DNA of 64,000 nt from Verrucomicrobiales bacterium (GCA_029213265.1 JARGNG010000005.1:62001-126000), one strand, 5' to 3'; positions 1 through 10,296 are shown, counted from the first letter of the stretch. Made by a program: numbers and translations. The notes: generated by a model from the letters alone, not told the origin.

Positions 1-189
1 TGTCTCAGCAGCGACCGGCTCGCCAATTCCGGGCTTCGGGTGCAGGCCTCCTGCATGGGCATGGGCCAGGCAGCAGGCGTGGCAGCGGCGCTGGCCGCAA
101 AGAGCGGGACCACTCCCCTTGAGGTGCCGCTCGCAGAAATTCGCCAAACCCTTCGTGATCACGGGCAGATTGTCCCGGGAAAAGCCTGA
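1..189 (+). CDS. C-terminal fragment of an FAD-dependent oxidoreductase-like protein (truncated by window start)
   Basis: Frame 1 reads CLSSDRLANSGLRVQASCMGMGQAAGVAAALAAKSGTTPLEVPLAEIRQTLRDHGQIVPGKA*; the MGMGQAAGVAAALA motif is typical of the C-terminus of FAD-dependent oxidoreductases. Confidence 0.6.
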   Translation, partial: CLSSDRLANSGLRVQASCMGMGQAAGVAAALAAKSGTTPLEVPLAEIRQTLRDHGQIVPGKA

Positions 190-202
190 ACACTACCGCC
201 AC

Positions 203-1144
203 GTGAAGAAACCCAACCTCGGCAGTCTCCGGCGCAGATTTACTTCCCTCTTCACAGGGTTGACCTTCCTCGTGCTCGCGGTCACAGGCGTGCTGGCTTT
301 CCTGCGTCCGTTTTCCCTTTCCCTGGTCGGGCTGCATGCGCTCGTGGGATTTCTTTTCATCGTCCTGGTGGGACTGCACGTGACCAACAACCGGCGTCCG
401 CTCAAGGGCTACCTGCACAGTCGCTCGTTGTGGGTCACCTTGACCCTGACGGTTTTGATCGCAGTCGTGATCTGGCAACGCCCCGCCCCGGTCCGTGCGC
501 TGATGGGCCTGAGCGCCAATCTTGGCCCGGCCCAGGAACGCTTTGAAATGAGCGAAGGGGAGATGGTCTTTCAATACGCTCCCGATCCGTCCTACCGGAT
601 GCAGCTGACGATCAAGACCGGTCCGGCCTACAACATCGCGACTCCTCCCCGCGTTGCGATCTGGCTTGAGAACCAGGGGGCCTACCACATCAAGACGCTG
701 CTTGTTCCGGAAGCCTCCGCGGCTGGGACTCTACCCTACTGGTCGTTCAAGAGAGAAGGCTGGGAGAAGGCAAAACGCGAGGCGGAAGAGGAGGCCAATA
801 TCGACGCCGTCTCAGCCGCGACGCCCAACGGTTCCTTTGATCCCGCCGATTACATCCTGCCCGCCGATCCGGACAACCCCATGCCCTACCGGCTTCTGAT
901 CGAAATCGATCAAACAGGAGACTCCCACGGATCCGTCGAAGATCAGGCGTCGCTGGTCTACTCCGTGGAAATTGACAACGCCTCCCCCCAAACCTTTCAA
1001 CTGCTCGATTTGGTCGGGTATCCGCAGCAGGAAGAAGATCGCGATGGCAAAGAGGCCTGGGCTCTCTACTACGTCGATGAGGGATTCGGCTCCGCCCTCG
1101 ATTTGATCGACAGCGCTCTCCTGACCATTGATCGAAGCGAGTAG
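203..1144 (+). CDS. Membrane protein with several N-terminal TM helices (DUF4405/PepSY-like) and a DUF2271-like periplasmic domain
   Basis: ORF 119..1144; GTG at 203 (MKKPNLGSLRRRFTSLF...) follows the upstream stop closely. Hydrophobic helices, then a soluble C-terminus. Confidence 0.55.
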   Translation: MKKPNLGSLRRRFTSLFTGLTFLVLAVTGVLAFLRPFSLSLVGLHALVGFLFIVLVGLHVTNNRRPLKGYLHSRSLWVTLTLTVLIAVVIWQRPAPVRALMGLSANLGPAQERFEMSEGEMVFQYAPDPSYRMQLTIKTGPAYNIATPPRVAIWLENQGAYHIKTLLVPEASAAGTLPYWSFKREGWEKAKREAEEEANIDAVSAATPNGSFDPADYILPADPDNPMPYRLLIEIDQTGDSHGSVEDQASLVYSVEIDNASPQTFQLLDLVGYPQQEEDRDGKEAWALYYVDEGFGSALDLIDSALLTIDRSE

Positions 1145-1457
1145 TCCTGAGTTCCGCTGGTCCGACCCTACCGCTTCCCACTCGTCGACGTCTCCGATAT
1201 AGTTTCGAAGACCCGATCCGCAAAGTCCGCCACCCTCATCGTTATAGTTGGGTCTCTGCGCCTTTCGCAAGGCCCGCTTCGCGTCGTCAAATCCCCGGTT
1301 CAGGAGCTCGGACTCGGAGGTGCTGAGTCTTACGCCTTCCGGTAACTCAGTGCGACAGGAAGGGCAGTTTTTTCCTCCGCAATGGGTGGATCAAACGCGT
1401 AGAGTGCGGGTCGCTGCCGGGCCACTAATCTTGTCGGCCATCTTGTCAGCGCCGTGG

Positions 1458-2051
1458 TTACTGAATGTCAGGATCCCCGGTCATTTTCGCTGAAAGCGCC
1501 AACGCATCGTCTCCGATCAGGATTCCGGAAAATTGCATCGAATAGGAGTTGCCGCCCTCTCTCCCGATTGAGATTCGTGCCGACTGGTTTTCTCTGGTGA
1601 TTACCGTGGGTGACGTAAGCGTATCTAAACCCCCGTCCGGATGGAGCATCGAAGTTTCTGACTTGAAAATGAGTACTATCTCTCCTGAATCCGAAATCAT
1701 GGATTGAGGGGTGAGAAATGTATAGGCGACTCTACCATCATCATAAACAAGAACATCACACAGCACGGATTGCCCCAGGCGAACGACCTCCGTCGTCGTC
1801 CTCTTGTCTTCAACAGGCCCGAACAACTCCTCCAGTTCCCGTAGCTCGTCTGCACTCAGGTCTACGTCTTCCACGACAATCAACCCATCTCCCTTTTCTG
1901 GATGCTGATTACCCGGCGGGGAAATATTCCGGGGCTGAAGCGATGGACTATCTCTCTCCGCTGGATGATCGCGGAGGAGGAACGCCAGGATCAGGGCCAA
2001 GGCAGCAACTGAAAGACCGGTCATGAGAGTCTTCTTATTCATTTTCAGCAC
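1458..2051 (-). CDS. Hypothetical membrane-anchored/secreted protein
   Basis: 197-aa ORF with an N-terminal hydrophobic segment (KTLMTGLSVAALALILAFLL); no family recognised. Confidence 0.5.
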   Translation of the reverse strand: MLKMNKKTLMTGLSVAALALILAFLLRDHPAERDSPSLQPRNISPPGNQHPEKGDGLIVVEDVDLSADELRELEELFGPVEDKRTTTEVVRLGQSVLCDVLVYDDGRVAYTFLTPQSMISDSGEIVLIFKSETSMLHPDGGLDTLTSPTVITRENQSARISIGREGGNSYSMQFSGILIGDDALALSAKMTGDPDIQ

Positions 2052-2606
2052 AAACGGTGAAAGGCTGCTGGCAGCGCCACTTTGCCTTCAAGGTTCGGGA
2101 TCCGATTGCCATGACGCTTCCGACTTGTGCCGGGTAGTCGGTTCGTAGCAACCGTTTGTTCGCTGTTGGTCATTATCTGTCCGCTTTATCCGCGCCTTGA
2201 GACATTCGCTCGAGGACCGAATTTACATATCGAATCGCCCTTTTTCATGGAGTATTTTGATACTGCGCAATCATGGACATCATAGCGCCTCTGAGACATG
2301 CCGCCAGATCCGGGGGGCGCAGGCTCGATCGGAGACTAGAGACCGGAAGCGACGAAATCAATCCACTCGGAGCGGGATCGGGTCAAAACCGACAAGCGGG
2401 ACGCGCCCAACTCCACCGCACGGGTGAACTCAATGCAATTCAGATCCCCGAAGCCAGAGACGAAGCGGTGCGGAATCTTGATCGCTTCATCATTAGAAAT
2501 ACTTGCGGCCCCGTGACGGCGTAGTGATTTAGCCTCCACCGCGCAGATGACATCGCTCTGCATTTACCCGAGACTGCTCTGGTGAGTTTCACGGAGCCCA
2601 ACTGAA

Positions 2607-3941
2607 TCAAAAGTCGATGCTCGCCCTGAGCCCCCCAAGCCAACCGCTTGGAAAGTTTCTTTGAACGGGATCGATCCATTGTATTCCCGCGGAAAGATGA
2701 AACCATGGCGTAACCGCGAGGTTGTAGAAGGCTTCGATGCCGCTCTCAGGTTTCAGATTCACAAGTGGAACGGCGCCAATGCGCAGGGCATCACTGAAGT
2801 TGTAGTGATAATAGCCGATACCAAACACGTCGTCAGGGCGGTTGGGAACAATCCCGTAAGCAGCGATTCCTCCAACGACCGAAGACTGGATCGGGTTGGG
2901 ATTACCGTCCGCTATGGCTGCTCTGGCGTAGAATCCAAGACCCTTGCCTCGATGGTCCGGCGACTCCCAGAAGAGGTGTGAACCGCTCAGGGCGACATTA
3001 TAGGAACCCTCCCTGGTTCCCGCGACGAGCCCGGGAGGCAGCAGCAAGTCGCGGAGGTCCACCCCTTCCTGGGTGGAATAGGTTCCGGTGATACCGAGGC
3101 TGCTGGCACGATCAAAGATCCTGCCCGCCCAGGTAACTCCAAGTGAAAGATTCACCCCTTCCTCAAAGAGACCCGATAGTCCATAGTCGTCAGTCCAGTC
3201 GTTTGGGTCAAACACCATGAATGTGAATGTAAATGCGTCCACACGATGATTGTAAATTGCTCCTACAAAAACAGGGGGAACGACGCCGCTGGGAGGAGCG
3301 GTAAAGGCGATATTTGAAAAGCGATCACGGCCCCAACCTCCAAAAAATGGGTCGTTAGCCATCAAGTCAAGAGCGTTGATTTTTCCGAGCATCAGCGAGC
3401 CTTGATCCCCGATCCTGTGAGAATAGTAGATCGACGACGCGACCAGTTGGTCGGGACCACTGATCGGCACAGTCGCGGAGGAGTTTGGAGGCCAGAGCCC
3501 TCCTGATCGCGGGAACGGTCTCCGGGGAGATTCGCCATGCTTGGATTCCAGATGGAAGTGAAAGTTGCCGTCATCCCATAACCCGAGTTTGCCCGTATCG
3601 GCACGAACAAACATGTCGACGCGGTGCCCCCAGTCGAATGTCTTGTCCCTGACCCCGCCTTCGAAGACCCCGGCGTAAACAGACGTGAAAGAAAGATCCC
3701 ACGTAATGCCCTTCTCTCCGAGCGTTGAGCGTAGCCTTCCCCAATCGCCAAGCAGGGTGTCCCGCGTAAACAGCGAGTCGTCCGACAAGGCTTCCACCTC
3801 AAGGGGCACTTTGTCATCGAGTCTAAGCGGTTCACTTGCTTGCAAGAAACTCGCGCTACAAACTATTACGGAAAAGACTTCGAGAGCCGCGAAGGCTCTC
3901 AAATCGCAGCGAAATACTGGATGCGGATGGATTCCATTCAT
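2607..3941 (-). CDS. Carbohydrate-selective porin (OprB family)
   Basis: LLGDWGRLRSTLGEKGITWDLSFTSVYAGVFEGG and terminal ASIDF (aromatic C-terminus of an outer-membrane barrel) match OprB-type porins. Confidence 0.8.
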   Translation of the reverse strand: MNGIHPHPVFRCDLRAFAALEVFSVIVCSASFLQASEPLRLDDKVPLEVEALSDDSLFTRDTLLGDWGRLRSTLGEKGITWDLSFTSVYAGVFEGGVRDKTFDWGHRVDMFVRADTGKLGLWDDGNFHFHLESKHGESPRRPFPRSGGLWPPNSSATVPISGPDQLVASSIYYSHRIGDQGSLMLGKINALDLMANDPFFGGWGRDRFSNIAFTAPPSGVVPPVFVGAIYNHRVDAFTFTFMVFDPNDWTDDYGLSGLFEEGVNLSLGVTWAGRIFDRASSLGITGTYSTQEGVDLRDLLLPPGLVAGTREGSYNVALSGSHLFWESPDHRGKGLGFYARAAIADGNPNPIQSSVVGGIAAYGIVPNRPDDVFGIGYYHYNFSDALRIGAVPLVNLKPESGIEAFYNLAVTPWFHLSAGIQWIDPVQRNFPSGWLGGLRASIDF

Positions 3942-3950
3942 AGACGGCCT

Positions 3951-5802
3951 TTAACTCCTGTAGATCTGCTTCCCGTCCATCCATGTCTCCAGAACCTTGA
4001 TTTCTTTGATCGAGTCAGGTGAAACTTTGCGGGGGTCCTTCTCGAGAATCACCATGTCAGCGAGTTTGCCCACCTCGAGACTGCCCACTTCGTGTTCGGA
4101 ATAGAGTTGCCACGCCGCTTCAGAAGTCACTGCGCGAATGGCTGATTCGACCGAGATTCTCTCCTCCGGCGCGAGCACGTAGTCGGGTTCCTTCCAGGTT
4201 CTGCGAGTCACAGCCATCTCGATCATATGGAGAGGAACGGGGTCGGTAACCATGAAATCGGAATGGAGAGTAAAACCGACGCCGGCCTTCTCCGCACTTG
4301 AGCAGCGATCGAGCAACTTCGCCTTCTCTTGGCCGAAGACCTCGTCCCGCATCGCCACACCCCAGTAGTGCACGTGCCCGATGAGAAAGCTGGCGGACAC
4401 CTTGAGTTCCTTCATCCGCTCGATCTGCTCGTCGTGCAGGATCGAGCAGTGCTCGATGCGCACCCGCACCTTTTCCATGTCGACGCCGGCGTCGCGCACG
4501 GCTTCGCAGGCGGCGAGCACGTTGTCGATCGCCGCATCCCCGTTACCATGGATGGCCAGCTGCCAGCCCTTGGTAGCACGATCCACCGCCACCTCCTTCA
4601 GTTCCTCCGCCGACATGTAGGCCAGTCCGCAGCTGTCGCTGTCGAGATACGGCTCGCGCTGTAGTCCGGTGAATCCCTGGTTGGACCCGTCAGCCACCAG
4701 CTTGTAGCCGGCGATGCGCGCCATAGCGTCACCTGCGTTCGGCTTGACGCCCGCCTTGTCCCAGGCCTCCGAACCAATGGTGTAGAACGGATAGGCCCGG
4801 ATGCGGGCGGGAAGATTGCCGGAGCGAGCCGCTCCGAACATCACGTCGATATCGGCCGGGCTCTGGGACAAGCCACCGAGAGCGAGCTCGCTCACCGTGG
4901 TCAGACCGTGTTTGGTCCACTTGCCCAGGAGTCCCAGCAGAGCATCAGACGGATCGGCCTCAGCGAGGGCGGGATACTTTCCGAGGACCTGAAGAAAAGC
5001 AATGCTGTTCTTCATGATTCCGTTGAGCTTGCCATTCTCGTCCCGGACGAATTCAGCACCCGGGGGATTCTCGACATCCTCCGGTATTCCTGCCACCTGG
5101 AAGGCCTTGGAGTTGGCGTAGGCAAGATGACCCGACGCGTTGAAGACAAAGATCGGGTGGTCGGTCGATACCGGATCGAGTTCCTCGAAGGTCAGGGCAT
5201 CCGGCCCCTCTTGAACCGCCGGATCGAAATTGCGGACCACGATCCACTCCCCTGGAGCTTTGCTGGCGGCGATGGCCTTAAGCTGGTCAAGCACCTCGGC
5301 AATAGTTCCGAATCTGGCCATGCCTACGTACTCCATCACGCTGTCAACCACCGAGCCGGCGACCACGTGCGTGTGAGCATCGATGAAGCCCGGCAGCAGC
5401 ACCCTGCCCCCGAGGTCCACCCACCTTGGCGTCGGCACCGGCCGCCTTGCGCACCTCGGCATCCGTGCCAACGGCCACGACTTGGTTCCCGCTGATCGCG
5501 ATCGCCTCCGCTTCGGAGAATTTCTCGTCAACAGTCAGGATCGTTCCTCCAGTGAACACCGTTGTTTGCGTGTCGGATTCTCCGGAGCATCCAGCACTGG
5601 AGAGCAACGCGGCCGCACCCGCCGTGGCCAGGCTGCCCTTGACAAAAGCGCGCCGATTCGTCATCGCCGGAGCGAGGAATGAAGCGATGTCGGTCGAATC
5701 CCCTTGGGCGCGGGACTGCATCGCGTTGACCTGCCGGTTATTCTTGAAAATCCGGCCGAATTCCGGACTACAGCAAGCGCAGCCATAAATCTCATTCTTC
5801 AT
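3951..5802 (-). pseudogene. TAT-exported amidohydrolase (YtcJ-like), reading frame broken by a single-base frameshift at about 5420-5422
   Basis: N-terminal half (MKNEIYGCACCSPEF...NRRAFVKGSLATAGAAALLSSAGCSG...VFTGGTILTVDEKFSEAEAIAISGNQVVAVGTDAEV) lies in ORF 5344..5862. The remainder ([22 protein letters not shown]...) lies in ORF 3951..5531 in another frame. Confidence 0.65.
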
Positions 5803-6224
5803 ATTTCTTTCTTTGGTTACTGTTTTATTGAGGCCATAACATTGATCCCGACAAGGCACCAAGTGGAATCACGATTAGCCGGGCGTTTGCGTGGTTAGCG
5901 AAAGTTCGAAGCATGGGCGCCTGATTCGATTGAAGGCTAAGGTTTCGAATTACGACAGTCAATCAACTCTCGGCATGATCGGGCTTTTCCCTCGCCGTTT
6001 TCCATGAAAATGGCAGGCAAGAATTTAAGTCAAAATTTCAATTTTGGTGATTCTGTTTCGGTTTGTGTCAGGGGAAATGACCGAGCATCTTATCAGGACA
6101 GAGCAGGAGCTCTATCCTCCCTTTGCGCCTCCGCGCCCCGGCGTGAGATCGTTGGCCCACCGCCCGGAACTCTGAATGTTGAAAGTTCCACCCCTCCCCC
6201 ATCAAACAGAATCGAGCCGGTTAC

Positions 6225-6638
6225 CTAACCCTCTTTGCTTTCGTCCACAAAAACCGGCTTCTTCCAGATCGGGACGGTTTCCTTGATTCGTCTCAGGTAC
6301 TCGCGGCTGATCTCGAACCCTTCCGCACTGTGGGCGGTCTGGACGCGGATGAGAATGGACGCTTCGCCCGCCGCGACGTAGCCGACCTTGTGATGCACGA
6401 GAGCGAGGTGATCGGGATACGCCTCCGCCATCGCGGCCCCGATTTTCTCCAACTCGTTCAGGGCCATCTCCTGATAAAAACTGTAGTCGATCCCCGAAAT
6501 CTCGCGGCCATCTTCGCGATCGCGAACGACTCCGTGAAATCGCAGGTCGGCGCCGTGGCAGGTCGACGGGTCCATTCGCGCCTCCACCGAAGCGATCGAT
6601 TCTTCGGAGAGGGAAGCAGTGAAATTCAGGGTTTCCAT
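6225..6638 (-). CDS. moaE: Molybdopterin synthase catalytic subunit MoaE
   Basis: METLNFTASLSEESIASVEARM...GADLRFHGVVRDREDGREISGIDYSFYQEMA...VHHKVGYVAAGEASILIRVQTAHSAEGFE...VPIWKKPVF. The longer 6225..8228 ORF is antisense read-through over gnd. Confidence 0.88.
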   Translation of the reverse strand: METLNFTASLSEESIASVEARMDPSTCHGADLRFHGVVRDREDGREISGIDYSFYQEMALNELEKIGAAMAEAYPDHLALVHHKVGYVAAGEASILIRVQTAHSAEGFEISREYLRRIKETVPIWKKPVFVDESKEG

Positions 6639-6728
6639 GAACGGATTGTATACAGCGGAGTGAAATGAGCGCTTGCGATTACTCAATCGTGAGTAGGCTT
6701 GGAGCACAACAAGAGAAGAACACAAAAG

Positions 6729-8174
6729 ATGAGCAAAAGCGATTTTGGATTGATTGGCCTCGCCGTGATGGGGCAGAACCTGGTGCTGAATGTCGAGAGC
6801 CGCGGTTTCCGCGTTTCGGTCTACAACCGGACCACGGAGACGATGAAGAATTTCATCGAGGAAAACCCCGACAAGAATCTCTACGGCGCCGAAACGCTCG
6901 AAGACTTCATCGACAGCCTCGAACGTCCCCGCAAGGTCATGATTCTCGTGAAGTCGACCGCCGGCGGAGACCCCAATGATCGCGATGCGGTCGACAAGGT
7001 CATCGAAAGCCTTGTCCCATTGCTCGACGAAGGAGATCTCATCATCGACGGGGGAAACACCTACTTCATCCACACCGAGCGTCGTTCCAAAGATCTCGGC
7101 GAAAAGGGCCTGCTCTTCATCGGGTCCGGCGTTTCCGGCGGAGAAGAGGGAGCCCGCAAGGGACCGGCCATCATGCCCGGTGGTCCGACCAGCTCGTGGG
7201 AAATCATTCAGCCGATCTTCGAGGCCATCAGTGCCAAGGTCGACGGAGTTCCCTGTGTCACTCACATCGGAACCGGCGGTGCCGGCCACTATGTGAAGAT
7301 GGTGCACAACGGCATCGAGTACGGCGACATGCAGCTGATCTGCGAAGCCTACGAGATTTTCAAGCGCGCCGGCATTTCCAACGATGAGATGGCGGAGATT
7401 TTCACGAAGTGGAACGAGGGACCGCTCGAGTCGTTCCTCATTGAGATCACGAGCAAGATTTTCGAAGAGAAAGATCCGGGGACTGGAAAGCACCTCATCG
7501 ATCTGATCGTCGACAAGGCCGGTCAAAAGGGAACGGGACGCTGGACCGTGATGAACAGCGCCGCCAATGCCGTAGTGATTTCCACGATCAACGCCGCTGT
7601 CGAAGCCCGCATTCTTTCCTCCAAGAAAGACGAGCGTCTCGCCGCGGCACCGATTCTCAACGGACCCGATCCCGCAGTCGAGATGGACAAGGAAGAGCTC
7701 GTCCAGAAGGTGCACGATGCGCTCTACGCTTCGAAAATCATTTCCTACGCGCAGGGCCTCGATCTCATCAAGACGGTGAGCGAAGTGCATGAGTGGGGCG
7801 TCAATCTCGGCTCCACCGCCCGCATCTGGCGCGGCGGCTGCATCATTCGGGCGCGTTTCCTCAATGACATCACGAGCGCCTACGAGCGGAATCCGGATCT
7901 CACGAACCTGATGCTCGATGATTTCTTCACTGAGATTCTCAATTCGAACCAGCAAGCCTGGCGCGAGGTGGTGTCTCTCGGCGTCATGAACGGAATTCCG
8001 ATTCCGGCCTTCAGTGCCTCCCTGAGCTACTACGACAGCTATCGTTCGGAGGTTCTTCCTGCGAACCTGCTTCAGGCCCAGCGCGATTTCTTCGGAGCGC
8101 ACACCTACGAGCGGACCGACAAGCCGGCCGGCGAGTGGTTCCACACGCAGTGGCCCGAGCTGATCGAGGGGTAG
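6729..8174 (+). CDS. gnd: 6-phosphogluconate dehydrogenase (decarboxylating)
   Basis: MSKSDFGLIGLAVMGQNLVLNVESRGFRVSVYNRTTE...FIGSGVSGGEEGARKGPAIMPGG...HYVKMVHNGIEYGDMQLICEAY. Confidence 0.95.
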   Translation: MSKSDFGLIGLAVMGQNLVLNVESRGFRVSVYNRTTETMKNFIEENPDKNLYGAETLEDFIDSLERPRKVMILVKSTAGGDPNDRDAVDKVIESLVPLLDEGDLIIDGGNTYFIHTERRSKDLGEKGLLFIGSGVSGGEEGARKGPAIMPGGPTSSWEIIQPIFEAISAKVDGVPCVTHIGTGGAGHYVKMVHNGIEYGDMQLICEAYEIFKRAGISNDEMAEIFTKWNEGPLESFLIEITSKIFEEKDPGTGKHLIDLIVDKAGQKGTGRWTVMNSAANAVVISTINAAVEARILSSKKDERLAAAPILNGPDPAVEMDKEELVQKVHDALYASKIISYAQGLDLIKTVSEVHEWGVNLGSTARIWRGGCIIRARFLNDITSAYERNPDLTNLMLDDFFTEILNSNQQAWREVVSLGVMNGIPIPAFSASLSYYDSYRSEVLPANLLQAQRDFFGAHTYERTDKPAGEWFHTQWPELIEG

Positions 8175-8324
8175 GCCCGTTCCGTCCGCCAGGAAAGTCT
8201 GACGACTTCCTCTACGGGGGAGGCGCAACCGATCGCGCCCACCCGTTTCCTGTCAAATTCCGGAGAGACTACGGGATCAAGCTATGGTCAGAAGCCTGAA
8301 CTTCTGGTACCTCCTCCTAACCAT

Positions 8325-9146
8325 ATGACATTTCGCCGCGCCGCTTTTCCCGTTCTCGTTCTTCTCATCCTGGGAGCGGGATTGGGCCTTTCCCAAAACA
8401 AGAAGGGGAAAAAGGAGAAGTCCTATCCGAAAAAGGAATTCTACTCCGGTGAGCCGATCAAAGCGCTCATCGTCACCGGGGGCTGTTGTCACAACTATCT
8501 CTACCAGACTTTTGCGCTGGGATCCGGCGTCCAGAAGGTCGCCAATGTCGATTTCGAGGTCGTCAACGTCGGCGGACGCGGAACTGCGGCGATGATCGAC
8601 CTCTACAACAATCCGGACTGGGCAGATCCCTACGACGTCGTCATTCATAACGAGTGCTTCGCCAATACGGCCGAGCCGGAATACATCCGCCGCATCACGG
8701 AAGCCCATCGCGAGGGAACTCCGGCCGTCGTCGTCCACTGTGCGATGCACTCCTACCGCGCGGCGGAAATCGACGACTGGCGCGAATTTCTCGGGGTCAC
8801 GAGTCGGAAACACGATCACCAGTCCAACTATCCGGTTAAGGTGGTCGCTCCGGAGCATCCCGTCATGAAAGGATTTCCGACAGACTGGGTCACCCCGAAA
8901 GACGAACTCTACATCATTGAAAAAGTCTGGCCCAACGCGACACCGCTCGCAACTTCCGTCAGCGAAAAGGATGGCAAAGCTCACCCTGTCATCTGGGCCA
9001 ATCAGTTTGGAAAAGCACGCATCATCGGGACGACCTACGGGCACACCGATGAAACGTTCGGCGACGATGTCTTCATCCACCTGCTCGCCCGCTCTATCAT
9101 CTGGGCGTCCGGAAAAGGAGAAACGGCCGCAGCCGCCGTCGAATAA
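8325..9146 (+). CDS. ThuA domain-containing secreted protein
   Basis: Signal-like N-terminus; ALIVTGGCCHNYLYQ..., VVVHCAMHSYR, IIGTTYGHTDETFGDDVFIHLLARSIIWASG typical of ThuA-like proteins. Confidence 0.82.
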   Translation: MTFRRAAFPVLVLLILGAGLGLSQNKKGKKEKSYPKKEFYSGEPIKALIVTGGCCHNYLYQTFALGSGVQKVANVDFEVVNVGGRGTAAMIDLYNNPDWADPYDVVIHNECFANTAEPEYIRRITEAHREGTPAVVVHCAMHSYRAAEIDDWREFLGVTSRKHDHQSNYPVKVVAPEHPVMKGFPTDWVTPKDELYIIEKVWPNATPLATSVSEKDGKAHPVIWANQFGKARIIGTTYGHTDETFGDDVFIHLLARSIIWASGKGETAAAAVE

Positions 9147-9165
9147 AGATTTGTTTGGTTCAGAG

Positions 9166-9204
9166 CCGGGGAGGTTGGGGATTGCGAACCCCCGGCCTCC
9201 CCGG
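9166..9204. terminator. Strong stem-loop between convergent genes (possible bidirectional terminator, no U-tract)
   Basis: CCGGGGAGG (9166-9174) / CCTCCCCGG (9196-9204), with the inner GGGG/CCCC continuing the stem; lies between ThuA (+) and the PDZ gene (-). Confidence 0.5.
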
Positions 9205-9225
9205 AATCTGTTTGAGGAGGAATCT

Positions 9226-10296
9226 CTACAGCAGCTCTTCCCCTGCCTTCTCCCGCGCGGGTGCGTTCGTCTTCTTCACCTCGGGGGCAGACTGGGGTGT
9301 CAGCACTTCGAGATTATCGAGCTTCATTTTTTCGAGGTATTTCTGCGCTTCTTCCGGAAGAGCCTCCGTTCCCGCCTTGGGATCGAAGTCCCCTTCATGA
9401 ATCAAATTCTCCTTCGCATCACGAATCTCAATGCGGTGTTCTCCGTCTTTCTCCGTGATCGTCACTTCCCCTTCCTGGTTGTCGATCTTGAGAATGCCCT
9501 TCGAGCCTAACACGGTCACCGGAAATCCGGGTTGGACGGAGACGGCGGGGGGACGGCCGTCCACCTTGAGATCTTTCGGATTCGGACTTTTCACTCCCTC
9601 CTTCGAGAAATCCTCGTCTTTCATCTGAAACCAGTTTTTCCGGAGCTGATCCTGTTGCTCCTTCATGTGCTCCCGCCACTTTTCGGAATCGTGTGGATTC
9701 AAGCCGGGAATCGAATAGCCCCGTTGGCCCGGCATCATTCGATGATGCCCCTGCGGTGCGAAAAACTTCTCCTCTTTCCCGCCAAGGGTCACCGTGACCA
9801 CCTTTTCCGCTCCTTTGCGGATCAAAGTGAGGTCCACTTTGTCGCCACTCTTTTTGGTGCGGACGAGGAGTGAAAGATGCTCCGGGGAAATGAGCATCTG
9901 ATCCTCGAACTTCACGAGAATGTCGTGCCTGCGAAGACCGGCTTCCACCGCAGGAGAGTCAGGAAGCGCTTCGTGAATCTGGATGCCAAATCCCTCCTCC
10001 AACTCCAGGTGCTCATGCAGCGAGGGCGCGACCGGCGAGGTGGCCACTCCAAGAAAAGTACGGGACGGCCCCTTCGGTGCGACTCTCTCTCCGGCCTCGG
10101 GTCTCGCGTGAGGAACGTGCGGTTTTGCCTCGCGCTTTTTTTGTTCGCCGAGCGCCACTTTCCGTGGTCGTTCCTTTTTCTCCACTTTGTTTTCCTTTTT
10201 CTCCGCGGACTTATCCGGCTCGGCAAAAGAGATCGCCGGGAAAATGATTACCGCGACAAGGAGGCGCAGGAGAATGGAATGAGGGGTGGTTTTCAT
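9226..10296 (-). CDS. PDZ domain-containing secreted protein
   Basis: Signal peptide, then FLGVATSPVAPSLHEHLELEEGFGIQIHEALPDSPAVEAGLRRHDILVKFEDQMLISPEHLSLLVRTKKSGDKVDLTLIRKG: a PDZ fold. Confidence 0.75.
   Translation of the reverse strand: MKTTPHSILLRLLVAVIIFPAISFAEPDKSAEKKENKVEKKERPRKVALGEQKKREAKPHVPHARPEAGERVAPKGPSRTFLGVATSPVAPSLHEHLELEEGFGIQIHEALPDSPAVEAGLRRHDILVKFEDQMLISPEHLSLLVRTKKSGDKVDLTLIRKGAEKVVTVTLGGKEEKFFAPQGHHRMMPGQRGYSIPGLNPHDSEKWREHMKEQQDQLRKNWFQMKDEDFSKEGVKSPNPKDLKVDGRPPAVSVQPGFPVTVLGSKGILKIDNQEGEVTITEKDGEHRIEIRDAKENLIHEGDFDPKAGTEALPEEAQKYLEKMKLDNLEVLTPQSAPEVKKTNAPAREKAGEELL

Noticed and set aside
2052-2606. Short ORFs in the 555-bp gap before the OprB porin gene
   Set aside because: Several small overlapping frames in both directions, none resembling a family; possibly decayed DNA but not supportable.
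6225-8228. 667-aa minus ORF
   Set aside because: Only the last 137 residues (MoaE) are real; the rest is antisense to gnd, which has strong family evidence on the plus strand.
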